A stretch of DNA of 64,000 bases from an uncultured Lachnospiraceae bacterium. GTDB lineage: Bacteria > Bacillota > Clostridia > Lachnospirales > Lachnospiraceae. How positions within the stretch are numbered: position 1 is the stretch's first letter; every line of letters begins with the position of its first letter. The notes beneath the pieces are model-generated. The model was not told the origin of the DNA, ran no database searches, and saw nothing but the letters and a program-made list of their open reading frames with translations. The DNA is taken from contig CAMVPR010000001.1 in NCBI GenBank assembly GCA_947169385.1, forward strand, positions 144,349 through 208,348, read 5' to 3'. The position numbers were made by a program, and so were the translations under genes. Below, in pieces: positions 53,774 to 62,770 of this stretch.

Positions 53774-55111
53774 CTAACTGACAGAATTCAACCTCTCTAA
53801 CAACTTCTCCCTAGTATTAAGTTCAGGGTCTTCTAGCACCTCTTCAAAGAGCGAATTGAGCGTCTCGCCAATCTCCGGCCCCGGCTTAAAACCAAGCTTT
53901 ATAAGATCATTGCCATTTATAGCAAGATCCTTTAAAGACATCGCCTGCCCCTCGTTAACGAGTTCCTCGTATCTCTTTACTATCCCGTCTAAGAGCGACA
54001 ACTTCTCCTCCCTCAGGAGATTGCTCTGAGCAAGGACATCCGCCCTATGAACTTTAAAAAGGTCATGCATGTTATCAACCCCGACCCTGGAAGCCGCGCG
54101 CCTTATAACCCTATCTGAAACCTTGTCGCCCCAGTTATAATCGTGGTAAAAGATAAGCGTCTTCGCCTTCTTGATTGTGTCATTATCGAATCTAAGTCGC
54201 CTAAGAATCTTAACCGCTATGTCCGTTCCGACCTCGGCATGCCTGTAAAAATGGCAGGTTCCATTGTCATCCATAGTCTTTACCTCAGGCTTTCCTACAT
54301 CATGTAGAAGCATAATCCAGCGAAGAGTATCATTGGCCTCGATATTCTTAACCGCAACCAAAGAGTGCGTGCCGACATCGTAGCAATGATGCGGATTCTC
54401 CTGCGTCGTCTCGAGCATTTTATCAAATTCAGGCAAGATTATCTTAGTAATTCCAAGCTTGTAGCCAACATTTGCCAAAAGCTCAGGATTATCGCTCACC
54501 AGGAGCTTGGTAAGCTCCTCCCTGATTCTCTCGGCGCTGATGTCATTTAACAAGGATGCCTTATCCTTCATAGCCTGAAGCGTTTCGTCTTCTATGTCAA
54601 ATGACAACTGCCCGGCAAACCGCATCGCCCTTAATATCCTTAAAGCGTCCTCGTCGAATCTCTTCCTCGCATCGCCAACCGCCCTAATCACGCGATTTTC
54701 GAGGTCTTTTAAGCCGCCGTGAAGGTCAATCAAGCCCTCTTCCTCGTTGTACGCCATAGCATTTATCGTGAAATCTCGCCTTAGAAGATCTTCAGCCAGA
54801 CTCTTGGTAAAAGTCACTTCTTTCGGTCGGCGGTGATCTTCGTAAGTTCCGTCAACCCTGTAAGTCGTAACTTCGTAACTCTCGTGATTGTATCTGACCG
54901 TAACCGTCCCGTGCTTTAGACCGGTGTCAAATGTTTTGGGGAATATAGATTTTACTTCGTTCGGCTCTGCATTTGTCGTGATATCAAAATCCTTCGGAGG
55001 AAGGTTTAAGAGGGCGTCCCTAACCGAACCACCGACAATGTAGGCCTCGTATCCTTCTTTATGTAATTGGTTTAAAATGTATCTGACATTTTCAGGTATA
55101 TTAATATTCAT
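53774..55111 (-). CDS. cca: CCA tRNA nucleotidyltransferase with HD domain
   Basis: 445 aa. Adds or repairs the 3' CCA of tRNA. N-terminal head with GGSVRDALL (about 27-35) and metal Asp pair DFDITTNAEP (about 40-49). RRDFTINAMAY follows (about 110-120), then the neck region and an HD domain with LLHDVGKPEV (about 267-276). The HD domain is common in Firmicute enzymes and may hydrolyse 2',3'-cyclic phosphates. The gene stands alone. Confidence 0.94.
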   Translation of the reverse strand: MNINIPENVRYILNQLHKEGYEAYIVGGSVRDALLNLPPKDFDITTNAEPNEVKSIFPKTFDTGLKHGTVTVRYNHESYEVTTYRVDGTYEDHRRPKEVTFTKSLAEDLLRRDFTINAMAYNEEEGLIDLHGGLKDLENRVIRAVGDARKRFDEDALRILRAMRFAGQLSFDIEDETLQAMKDKASLLNDISAERIREELTKLLVSDNPELLANVGYKLGITKIILPEFDKMLETTQENPHHCYDVGTHSLVAVKNIEANDTLRWIMLLHDVGKPEVKTMDDNGTCHFYRHAEVGTDIAVKILRRLRFDNDTIKKAKTLIFYHDYNWGDKVSDRVIRRAASRVGVDNMHDLFKVHRADVLAQSNLLREEKLSLLDGIVKRYEELVNEGQAMSLKDLAINGNDLIKLGFKPGPEIGETLNSLFEEVLEDPELNTREKLLERLNSVS

Positions 55112-55304
55112 GTCCCCACTCCTTAAATTATCCCCACTAAATCCAATATGTCATGTGTTGATATACTTAATATTAGCGCACAAAAACTCGGCAGCTGTAC
55201 GACGTCAACCACCGAGCCTTTATAAATTCCGATCTCTTTTCGATATGGTTAGTATAGCATCAGATTATGATATTCTTAAGATAATAAACTGATAAATATG
55301 TGTG

Positions 55305-56840
55305 TTAATACTTGCTATACTGCGACAGAATCCATTTGCCCGACTGGGTTAGATCCTGATCCTTAAAACCACCCTTCTTATCGCAATTAGGCTTCAGAAG
55401 AGCCGACGTCTCGTCCTTGTTACACAAACTCCATGTCGCACAAGACAAATCGTATTTCTTGATTAACTTAAACCATTCCTTCGCAGATGACTTATCAATT
55501 CCGCCGGAACCCGATGCGTCGCAAATACTATACTCACTGATGAAAACAGGAAGTCCTGCGTCAATTGCGGTCTTAGCCTTGTTTCTAAGGTCTTCCTTGT
55601 GAGTCGCTGCATAGAAATGAAGCGCATACATGAGGTTATCACCCTTAATCGGGCTCTTAGCCACAATATCAACATCCTGGCTCCAGGTAGGAGTTCCGAT
55701 GATGATAATCGCGTCTTTATCATTTGCACGAATAACCTTAATCATCTTGTTAGCGTAAGGCTTGATGTCGTTATCCCAAGTGGTTCCGCCGTTTGGCTCA
55801 TTACAAATCTCATAAATAACGTTGTCGTAGTCTTTATATGCCGAACTCATTTCCTTGAAAAATGATTTCGCGCGCTTTATGTTGTCCTCGGTATTAGGAT
55901 TGTTGTCATTTAAAATATGCCAATCTATGATGACGTAGAGTCCAAGCTCGGTTGCGTACTTAACGCCCTCCTTGACCTTCTTGTGCATCTCCTTGGTGTA
56001 GCCGGCATTTGGATCAGAATACATAGCAAGCCTTATAAGGTTGACGTTATAATTCTCCTTTAGTGACTTAAATGCATCCTTGTTGACATACTCAGGGAAC
56101 CAGGCAATACCGTGAGTTGAAACACCCTTTAGCTGGTATGGATCGCCGTTCTTATCGACAATCTTGGTACCCTTAACCTTAAGCTTGCCGTGCTTCTTGA
56201 CCGGGTCACCTTCATTTAACACGATCTTCTTGCTGTCCTCAACATCCTCGGAATCATCTTCCTCTTCTTCCTCTGCGTCCTCAGGCGCCTCGTTGTCACC
56301 GCCAAGACCATTAACATCTATCTTCTCGTCACCCAAAGTCAGCACCGTCTTAGCAGGCTCGAAGCTTCCATTGGTATCCAAAATGAAACCGAATTCCGCC
56401 TTGCCGTTAGGCGCGATAGTTGCGTTGTAGTCAGCAGGTGTTACGCTTAAAGTCGTACCCTTAAGTTCAAAATCACCGTTCCAGCTCTGCTCAAGCTTAG
56501 CACCCTTTGGAACTGTAAGATCGACTTTCCATGAACCCACCTCGCTCGACTTGTAGTTCATAACGCTGGCATTTATCTGGGTTGCGGTCATTCCATTGGA
56601 ATCCCAGGTTCCAGACAAAGTGTAGATAACGTCACCATTGGCAGTCTTAGCCTCACCGGTTTTAGGTGCTTCAGTTGTCCCTTCACTCGACTCTTCGGTA
56701 GTCTCTTCCGCCTCTGTCGTAGCCGGAGCTTCCGTTGCAGGCTCTGACTTGCTACCGCTTCCTCTTCCAAGCAAAAACGCGATAATAAGCGCCATTACGA
56801 CGATTATCGCAACAAGTATTATTGTAATCGATTTCTTCAT
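55305..56840 (-). CDS. Secreted GH5 endoglucanase with CBM2-like domain
   Basis: 511 aa. One N-terminal membrane segment or signal anchor (residues about 5-27). A Thr/Glu-rich linker (30-65) and a CBM2-like beta domain (about 70-175, with GSWKVDLTVPKG and QSWNGDF) come next, then an acidic linker (180-205). The catalytic GH5 barrel (about 225-511) has general acid/base Glu in EICNEPNGG and nucleophile Glu in VFISEYSICD. Its substrate is expected to be cellulose or related beta-glucan. The CBM sits before the catalytic domain. Suggests plant-fibre use. Confidence 0.9.
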   Translation of the reverse strand: MKKSITIILVAIIVVMALIIAFLLGRGSGSKSEPATEAPATTEAEETTEESSEGTTEAPKTGEAKTANGDVIYTLSGTWDSNGMTATQINASVMNYKSSEVGSWKVDLTVPKGAKLEQSWNGDFELKGTTLSVTPADYNATIAPNGKAEFGFILDTNGSFEPAKTVLTLGDEKIDVNGLGGDNEAPEDAEEEEEDDSEDVEDSKKIVLNEGDPVKKHGKLKVKGTKIVDKNGDPYQLKGVSTHGIAWFPEYVNKDAFKSLKENYNVNLIRLAMYSDPNAGYTKEMHKKVKEGVKYATELGLYVIIDWHILNDNNPNTEDNIKRAKSFFKEMSSAYKDYDNVIYEICNEPNGGTTWDNDIKPYANKMIKVIRANDKDAIIIIGTPTWSQDVDIVAKSPIKGDNLMYALHFYAATHKEDLRNKAKTAIDAGLPVFISEYSICDASGSGGIDKSSAKEWFKLIKKYDLSCATWSLCNKDETSALLKPNCDKKGGFKDQDLTQSGKWILSQYSKY

Positions 56841-56852
56841 AGCTCTCTCCTC

Positions 56853-57191
56853 TTACTCCTGAACATGCTCTAGACCTTCGCGCATAATTGAAAATACATG
56901 CTCGTCGTCTAGGCTGTAAAATGTTGCTTTGCCGTCTCGACGAAACTTAACAAGACGGCTCTGCTTAAGGTTCTTAAGCTGATGAGATATCGAGCTCTGA
57001 CTCATATCTAAAGTCTTCGCAATATCGTAAACGCACATCTCACCGCTATATAAGACCAATAATATCTTAAGCCTCGTTGAATCACCAAATATCTTAAAAA
57101 GCTCTGAGAGGGCGTAAATGCCATCCTCATCAGGCAGTTCTTCTTGAATCTTAGCCACCTGTTCAGGTGTAGCGTACTTTAAATCCATCAT
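56853..57191 (-). CDS. ArsR-family transcriptional regulator
   Basis: 112 aa from ATG 57191 (GGAGGGACT upstream), winged HTH with ILLVLYSGEMCVYDIAKTLD, then MSQSSISHQLKNLKQSRLV. The Cys in EMCVYD and the C-terminal His residues (DDEHVF, EGLEHVQE) could bind metal. An imperfect palindrome around CATATG (57218-57235) lies near a TATAAT element upstream and may be its operator. It lies 12 bp before the GH5 gene, but a link to it is unclear. Metal-responsive regulation is likely, the ligand is not known. Confidence 0.85.
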   Translation of the reverse strand: MMDLKYATPEQVAKIQEELPDEDGIYALSELFKIFGDSTRLKILLVLYSGEMCVYDIAKTLDMSQSSISHQLKNLKQSRLVKFRRDGKATFYSLDDEHVFSIMREGLEHVQE

Positions 57192-57307
57192 AGTCCCTCC
57201 ATTCGTAATCAATTCGACATATGTTCATATATTGTAGAATTATATCACATATTTACTGACCCGGTCTACTTTTTCTTGTCTCATTTGTCTGAAAAACCAC
57301 CAAATCC

Positions 57308-59314
57308 TCAACTATCAGAAAGCTTGTCTCCCCTAAATCTCACTCTTAAGTATGTCGCATAAAGGTCGCTATACTCCTTCTTCACCGCCTCTTCACCTAT
57401 CTTATCTTCAAGCACCCTAACGTCGTAAATAAGCTTATTCTCAGGCGACATAAGCGCATATCTGACTTTCTTTATCGCGATTACTAGTAATACGGCAAAT
57501 GCAATCGAAGCCGCAAACGCAAACAGATAGCGGAGTTTACCGCTCTTATCGGATGAATTGTCAGATGGTTTATTCGTACCACGGGGTCCGTCCCCCTGGT
57601 CATTTGCGTGAGGTTTTTGTGAGATTGAACCGGTGGGTCCGTCCCCTTGGTCATTTTTGTGATAATCTTGTGAGGTTGAACCGGCGGGTCCGTCCCCCTG
57701 GTCACGTTTACCAAAGCCCCACGAGACCATTCCATATTCACTTGATGGTGTAGGCTCAAACGGCACCCATCCAAAGCCCTCAATATAAGCCTCCGGCCAA
57801 GCGTGCGCCTCATTACTCTTAACCATATCGGTACCGCGTTCATCATGCAGGTATCCAACCGAATATCTTGAAGGAACCCCGACTACTCTAAGCATCTCAA
57901 CCATTGCCGAAGCAAAGTGTACACAATATCCCTTCTGATCCTCAAATAAAAATGAATCTATGTAATTGTTCGACTCTGTAAGGTCAGCTCCCAAATCATA
58001 TGTATACTGATGAAGAAATTGATTTATCGCACTCGCTTTAGCATACGGTGTGTCGCATCCTTTAGTCACCTCTTTGGCCAATTCCTTAACTCTCTCGCTT
58101 GCAAATGAAGAATCAAGATATCTACTCAAATCAATATCTTTACTTGCCTCGTACTCCTCGCGCGAAACAATCTTGGTAAAGTCAAGATAGTAAATATCCT
58201 TTGCATAATCACAAATCGTATCGTAATCTTCATACATTTGATTACCGTCAAATGTTAGCAAAGACTCAACAACATCCGGACTTTTATAGTCAATTATTAT
58301 GTACTTGAGTTTATAGTCAAATCCTCTTTTCTTCTTCTCGGGAACCGAATCAGCGTACACTTTAAGCGTGCAAATCGGCTTGATGATATCCGTTGTCTTC
58401 AGATATTTATACCTTGCGTCACACTCCACAAGTCTCGAGAAGTTATAAACATCACTGTTGCTGATTCCCGAATGATAGAGCGCATTCATATACGTCGCAA
58501 ACCACTTATTACCATCGTCCTCATCAACATCTTTGGCTCCCTCAGCGTCAAACTCAAGAAAGCTCCTGCCCTTTAGATAGACCTTAGTCCTCAAACCATC
58601 GTGAGAGAAGCTCATCTCCTCGCGCTCATTGCTGATAAGCCCTCCGGACAATCCGCCTTCCTCCGAGTAGCCCGTATAGCTCTTGCTCGCTATCCCGGAA
58701 AATGCGTATGACACTTCGTCAACCACTCTCGCACAGACCTTCTGAACTCCTTCAACCGCCTTCTTTACAATCCCCCATTCGTAAGGATCATCACTCGTAG
58801 GCAATGCAAGAAGGGAAATCGCAAGCACAACAGGAACGGCTGCATAATATACATTTTCTTTTTTGACAAATGATATCAGCACATAAAAAAGCATGACAAC
58901 CAGGCTAATAACTGTGTACTTTTCTGCATCCCTATAGTTAAAAATCCAAAAAGCAAAACCTAGCAACGTTATAAAAGGCCAGCCATACTTCTTAATCTTC
59001 TCATTTCTTAAAATATAAATAACCAATGCTATGGCAAATGAAGCCGCAACCATCTTAAAAACGCCCATGTCTCTTGCTATCACACAAATGACCGCCGACA
59101 TTATAAGATACAAAACAATGTCTAATTTCTCTAAATCAATAAAAAGCAACACTGCCGAAAGCACGAGAAAAAGAGCGCTATAAGAAATCATAAGCACTCC
59201 ATCTACCAAAAACCAATCCATATATTTAATTGTTGCAAATGATACCAAGACAAATGCAATCATCATTGGAAATGATATTATATATTCTATTAATCTCTTG
59301 ACTTTCTCACTCAT
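57308..59314 (-). CDS. Transglutaminase-like membrane protein with tandem 17-residue repeat
   Basis: 668 aa from ATG 59314. Six or seven helices (about 8-180) precede an outside region and a transglutaminase core (about 415-535): catalytic Cys in KGYCVHFASAM, His in NEAHAWPEAYIEG, Asp/Pro in GWVPFEPTPS. A repeat region with DQGDGPAG, DQGDGPTG and DQGDGPRG (about 540-590) follows, then a last helix. The repeat unit is 17 residues (51 bp) and matches a dispersed intergenic element. It is the third gene of the MoxR-DUF58-transglutaminase operon, a widespread set of unknown exact role. Confidence 0.9.
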   Translation of the reverse strand: MSEKVKRLIEYIISFPMMIAFVLVSFATIKYMDWFLVDGVLMISYSALFLVLSAVLLFIDLEKLDIVLYLIMSAVICVIARDMGVFKMVAASFAIALVIYILRNEKIKKYGWPFITLLGFAFWIFNYRDAEKYTVISLVVMLFYVLISFVKKENVYYAAVPVVLAISLLALPTSDDPYEWGIVKKAVEGVQKVCARVVDEVSYAFSGIASKSYTGYSEEGGLSGGLISNEREEMSFSHDGLRTKVYLKGRSFLEFDAEGAKDVDEDDGNKWFATYMNALYHSGISNSDVYNFSRLVECDARYKYLKTTDIIKPICTLKVYADSVPEKKKRGFDYKLKYIIIDYKSPDVVESLLTFDGNQMYEDYDTICDYAKDIYYLDFTKIVSREEYEASKDIDLSRYLDSSFASERVKELAKEVTKGCDTPYAKASAINQFLHQYTYDLGADLTESNNYIDSFLFEDQKGYCVHFASAMVEMLRVVGVPSRYSVGYLHDERGTDMVKSNEAHAWPEAYIEGFGWVPFEPTPSSEYGMVSWGFGKRDQGDGPAGSTSQDYHKNDQGDGPTGSISQKPHANDQGDGPRGTNKPSDNSSDKSGKLRYLFAFAASIAFAVLLVIAIKKVRYALMSPENKLIYDVRVLEDKIGEEAVKKEYSDLYATYLRVRFRGDKLSDS
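57584..57704. repeat. Three 51-bp tandem copies of a GGGACGGACC-type element in coding DNA
   Basis: Plus-strand GGGTCCGTCCCCCTGGTCA occurs at 57584, 57635 and 57686, exactly 51 bp apart, encoding DQGDGP three times on the minus strand. A fourth copy lies upstream of trpE at 6977-6994. Confidence 0.9.
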
Positions 59315-59319
59315 GCCGT

Positions 59320-60348
59320 TCACACCTTAAGTGCCTTTTCATTTTCATAGTAATAAAGAACTGTCCCGTCTATCTTAAGGGACGCCTCAATAAGCTTCTT
59401 CTCGGCAGAAGGATCAACATCCCCGCCGACGCTTCCGAATTCCTTCAACCTGTCAGGGTAAAACTTTCTAAACGTATCGTACCCATCAATCATTATATCT
59501 CTGACACCGGCACTGTAATAGAATATCCGGACCGGCTTCTTGATTCTCGCAAAGCAATTGGCAACAGACACTACATAATCCAGCATGTAATCCTTGCCCT
59601 CAATCGTAGCATTGACATCAGGCACAACGAAAAGGTTCACCATGTCCGATTCCTGCTTGTCGTAAAGCCTTGTATAAAGCTTCCCCGTCCTTGCGTAATT
59701 CTTCCAGTGCACATGGGAAATGCTGTCGCCCGCACGATACGGTCTTATATCATTGCCCAGAGTAATCTCCTCGCTGTCAAGCTTGTAAAGGTTATTCTTA
59801 CTTAGGTTGTTATCAAGAATCTTGTTAATATCTTCATTTGCAATGTCAGTAATTGCAGGCAAAACATACACCCTCATAGGTGAAGGCGTGTTGTACGACA
59901 TTTTGAATATTCCAAAACAATCTGAAATTGTGATCCTTGTTATCCCGGCGATATACCCACCGGCATATCTACAGGATATCTCCGTGCTGTAATTGATTGA
60001 TTCTCCCGGAAGCAGAGAATATTCGACGCCCATCAAATCTTCTTTAAACTTTGTTATCTCGTCATCTTTGGCAAATGATACTCCTGCAATCGGCAGTATA
60101 CCTGCATTTGACAAAGAAAGCGTATATGGCTCCGGTCTGTTCTTATAAAGTAGTCTTACATCAACATCCTGAAAGATTCTTAGCGCGAACCTCTCATAGA
60201 AGAGCCAGAGCAAAGTGACAGGAGTGTACAGTACCAAAGTGTAAAACACAATATAGGTAAACGCTCCACCCACATTGCTCACAAGAACTCCCGACCCTAT
60301 AAGAAGAAGGAGATAAACAATCCGAGGAATAAAACTTAATCTCTTCAT
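59320..60348 (-). CDS. DUF58-domain protein
   Basis: 342 aa. Two N-terminal helices (about 8-50) are followed by a von Willebrand-like DUF58 domain (about 195-300) with RPYRAGDSISHVHWKNYART, the family signature. Partner of the MoxR ATPase upstream (4-nt overlap) and the transglutaminase downstream (5-bp gap). This gene set probably serves protein maturation or cell-envelope assembly. Confidence 0.92.
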   Translation of the reverse strand: MKRLSFIPRIVYLLLLIGSGVLVSNVGGAFTYIVFYTLVLYTPVTLLWLFYERFALRIFQDVDVRLLYKNRPEPYTLSLSNAGILPIAGVSFAKDDEITKFKEDLMGVEYSLLPGESINYSTEISCRYAGGYIAGITRITISDCFGIFKMSYNTPSPMRVYVLPAITDIANEDINKILDNNLSKNNLYKLDSEEITLGNDIRPYRAGDSISHVHWKNYARTGKLYTRLYDKQESDMVNLFVVPDVNATIEGKDYMLDYVVSVANCFARIKKPVRIFYYSAGVRDIMIDGYDTFRKFYPDRLKEFGSVGGDVDPSAEKKLIEASLKIDGTVLYYYENEKALKV

Positions 60349-61271
60349 CGTGGCCTCTTTACTTTTTCAATAACTCGTGTAATTACCTTAATACCGGTCT
60401 CTCCGTCGATTCTTGATTTAGAAGTCAGAACCAGTCTATGTGGAAGTGCAACTTTAGCCATGGTAATTATATCTTCCGGAATCACAAAATCCCTGCCCTC
60501 TATAAACGCACAAGCCTTAGACGCCATCAAAAGATCCAAACCTGACCTTGGACTCAATCCGTACTCCAATTCATCTAAGCCTCGTGTCTTGTCGACGATT
60601 TCGAGAGCGTAAGTTATCAGCTCGTCGCTCATTATAACATTTGCCACCTGAGACTTAAGACTGACAATCTCGTCTGCAGTGACAACCGGGGTGATTGGTG
60701 ACTTAAGTTCGCCATTTAAGAAGCTCTTGGCGAGCTGAATCTGCATATCTTTATCCGGATACCCGATGCTAACCTTCATCATGAAACGGTCTAACTCCGC
60801 TTCAGGAAGCGGGTACGTTCCTATCTGCTCGGCAGGATTCTGAGTCGCAATAACCATGAAAGGATCAGGTAGCTTAAATGTCTCCTTGTCGATTGTTACC
60901 TGCCTCTCCTCCATCGCCTCTAAAAGTGCTGCCTGAGTTCTAGGCGAAGTTCTGTTAATCTCGTCCGCAAGGACAATTCGATTGTGGATAGGCCCTTTAA
61001 CTATGTCAAATTCCATTGTCTTGCTGTTATAAATTGATGCACCCGTAATGTCCGATGGAAGTGTGTCAGGAGTAAGCTGAATACGTCCAAAATCACATTC
61101 GATAGAATCTGCCAAAGCCTTGGCTAACGTGGTCTTACCGACACCCGGAACGTCCTCTATAAGGATATGTCCTCCGGCAAGAAGAGCTATAAGCATGTGC
61201 TTTACCACTTCCTCCTTACCGATGAAATGCTTAGAAATGTTGGTGATAATCTTATTAATTGATTCTGACAT
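60345..61271 (-). CDS. MoxR-family AAA+ ATPase
   Basis: 308 aa. Walker A VPGVGKTTLAKAL (about 40-52), Walker B VLADEINRTSPRTQAALLEA (about 96-115), sensor ATQNPAEQIGTYPLPEAE (about 143-160) and the C-terminal lid GLSPRSGLDLL (about 240-250). First gene of the MoxR-DUF58-transglutaminase operon. Functions as a chaperone-like ATPase for the VWA/DUF58 partner in known families. Confidence 0.95.
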   Translation of the reverse strand: MSESINKIITNISKHFIGKEEVVKHMLIALLAGGHILIEDVPGVGKTTLAKALADSIECDFGRIQLTPDTLPSDITGASIYNSKTMEFDIVKGPIHNRIVLADEINRTSPRTQAALLEAMEERQVTIDKETFKLPDPFMVIATQNPAEQIGTYPLPEAELDRFMMKVSIGYPDKDMQIQLAKSFLNGELKSPITPVVTADEIVSLKSQVANVIMSDELITYALEIVDKTRGLDELEYGLSPRSGLDLLMASKACAFIEGRDFVIPEDIITMAKVALPHRLVLTSKSRIDGETGIKVITRVIEKVKRPR

Positions 61272-61283
61272 TACTGTTCTCCT

Positions 61284-62540
61284 TTATTTGCTTGTTCCGA
61301 CAAATCTCTTGCCCGGTGCAAGCTTGATTCCTTTTAGTCTTGCAAATTCCGATACAGTCACAAGTTCATATCCTTGATTCTTAAGTTCCGGAAGTGCTTT
61401 GATAAGTCCGTCTACAGACCACGGATGCGAGTCATGAATCACGAGCACAGCGCCCGGATGAACCCTCTTCTTGATGTTGTTATAAACAACATCTGATGAC
61501 GTCGTTTCGTAATCATTTACATTGATATTCCACATAATAAGCGGACATCCTTTATTCTTAAGCGCCTTAATAACAGTATCGTTAGTCGCGCCGTAAGGCG
61601 GTCTAAACATAACAGGGCTAACTCCCGTGTAATCCTTAATTATCGATCTCGTCTTAGCAACATCACTCTCCACCTGCGCCAAAGTCATCTTGGTGAGATA
61701 GTCATGATGCCATGAGTGCATGCCAAGCTCGTTGCCATTCTCTTTCATCGTAAGAATCGTGCTCTTCTTGCCCTGCGCCTCAACGCCGACCATAAAGAAA
61801 GTTCCGTGATAATTGTATCTCTTAAGAGCTTCTAAAAGCTTAGGAGTTGAGCCACTTGGTCCGTCGTCAAATGTCAGACAGATAAGTTTAGATGAGCTCT
61901 TAACCTGAAGCTTAACGCTTGATTTAACTCCATTATATGTCTTGGCCGTAATCTTAACAGTGCCCTTCTTCTTGGCTTTAATAATGCCTTTTTTATTAAC
62001 AGTTGCAATCTTTTTATTGGATGATGAAAATGTTATCTTTCGGCTGGCAGTATTCTTGCCTACGCTCGCTAACAGCTTGGCTGTATCATTTGTAAAAAGA
62101 TAACTCGCGCTTGATTTAAGAGTTAACGACTTGGGTGCTTTCTTAACGATAATCTTGACTTTCGAGCCGTCTGTCAGTTTCAGCTTAACGCTTCCGACCT
62201 TGATACCTTTAACGGTCTTGCCGGACACCTCTACGACCTTGTTGTCTGAAGTGGAGCTTGCTTTGGATGCAGGGTTACTGCTTGCGTCGTTAGAAGCATC
62301 GCTGCTTGCATTACTTGAAGCGTTCTCACTTGCATCGGTCGATGCCTCACTGCTTGCGTCTGTTGATGCATCCTCACTCGCGTCTTTAGAAACTGTTTCT
62401 ATTGCTACTTTCTTGGGAAGTTTCAGCTTCTCTCCCACACCGATTGTGTATGTTTTGATAGATGCATTGACATGTGCCATATTGAAAAATGCTATTATAA
62501 GCATTGAGATTAATACTGTTGTGAAGTGTTTTGATTTCAT
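61284..62540 (-). CDS. Secreted polysaccharide deacetylase with Big2 domain
   Basis: 418 aa from ATG 62540 (GGAGG seven bases upstream). Signal peptide (about 1-26), a DAS/NAS repeat linker (about 45-85), a Big2-like domain (about 130-215) and a NodB deacetylase domain (about 217-405): LICLTFDDGPSGSTPK, the metal His in GMHSWHHDYL, and FRPPYGA. Should remove acetyl groups from peptidoglycan or surface N-acetylglucosamine. The linker closely resembles that of the secreted protein at 52206. Confidence 0.92.
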   Translation of the reverse strand: MKSKHFTTVLISMLIIAFFNMAHVNASIKTYTIGVGEKLKLPKKVAIETVSKDASEDASTDASSEASTDASENASSNASSDASNDASSNPASKASSTSDNKVVEVSGKTVKGIKVGSVKLKLTDGSKVKIIVKKAPKSLTLKSSASYLFTNDTAKLLASVGKNTASRKITFSSSNKKIATVNKKGIIKAKKKGTVKITAKTYNGVKSSVKLQVKSSSKLICLTFDDGPSGSTPKLLEALKRYNYHGTFFMVGVEAQGKKSTILTMKENGNELGMHSWHHDYLTKMTLAQVESDVAKTRSIIKDYTGVSPVMFRPPYGATNDTVIKALKNKGCPLIMWNINVNDYETTSSDVVYNNIKKRVHPGAVLVIHDSHPWSVDGLIKALPELKNQGYELVTVSEFARLKGIKLAPGKRFVGTSK

Positions 62541-62628
62541 TTCTGCCTCCATAAGTTTAGTAACTTAATAATACCACAGAGGGCTAATTTAGGCAATATT
62601 CGGAACTTATGTCATTCATTCTGCTCCT

Positions 62629-62731
62629 GTCATTCTGAGCGTAGTGAAGAATCTTTAAGATCCTTCGTCACTTTGCTCCTCAGGATGACATGTTCTACCC
62701 CACCTGTCATTCTGAGCGCAGCGAAGAATCT
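62629..62731. repeat. Dispersed repeat cluster
   Basis: Three modules: CTGTCATTCTGAGCG...AAGAATCT, AGATCCTTCGTCAC...CTCAGGATGACA, and a second TGTCATTCTGAGCG copy ending AAGAATCT. Confidence 0.8.
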
Positions 62732-62735
62732 AAAA

Positions 62736-62758
62736 AGCAGCAGGCATAGCCTGCTGCT
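62736..62758 (-). terminator. Terminator of the last gene in the window
   Basis: AGCAGCAGGC-ATA-GCCTGCTGCT with TTTTTA following on the minus strand, just beyond the stop at 62771. Confidence 0.88.
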
Positions 62759-62770
62759 TCACACTGTTAT

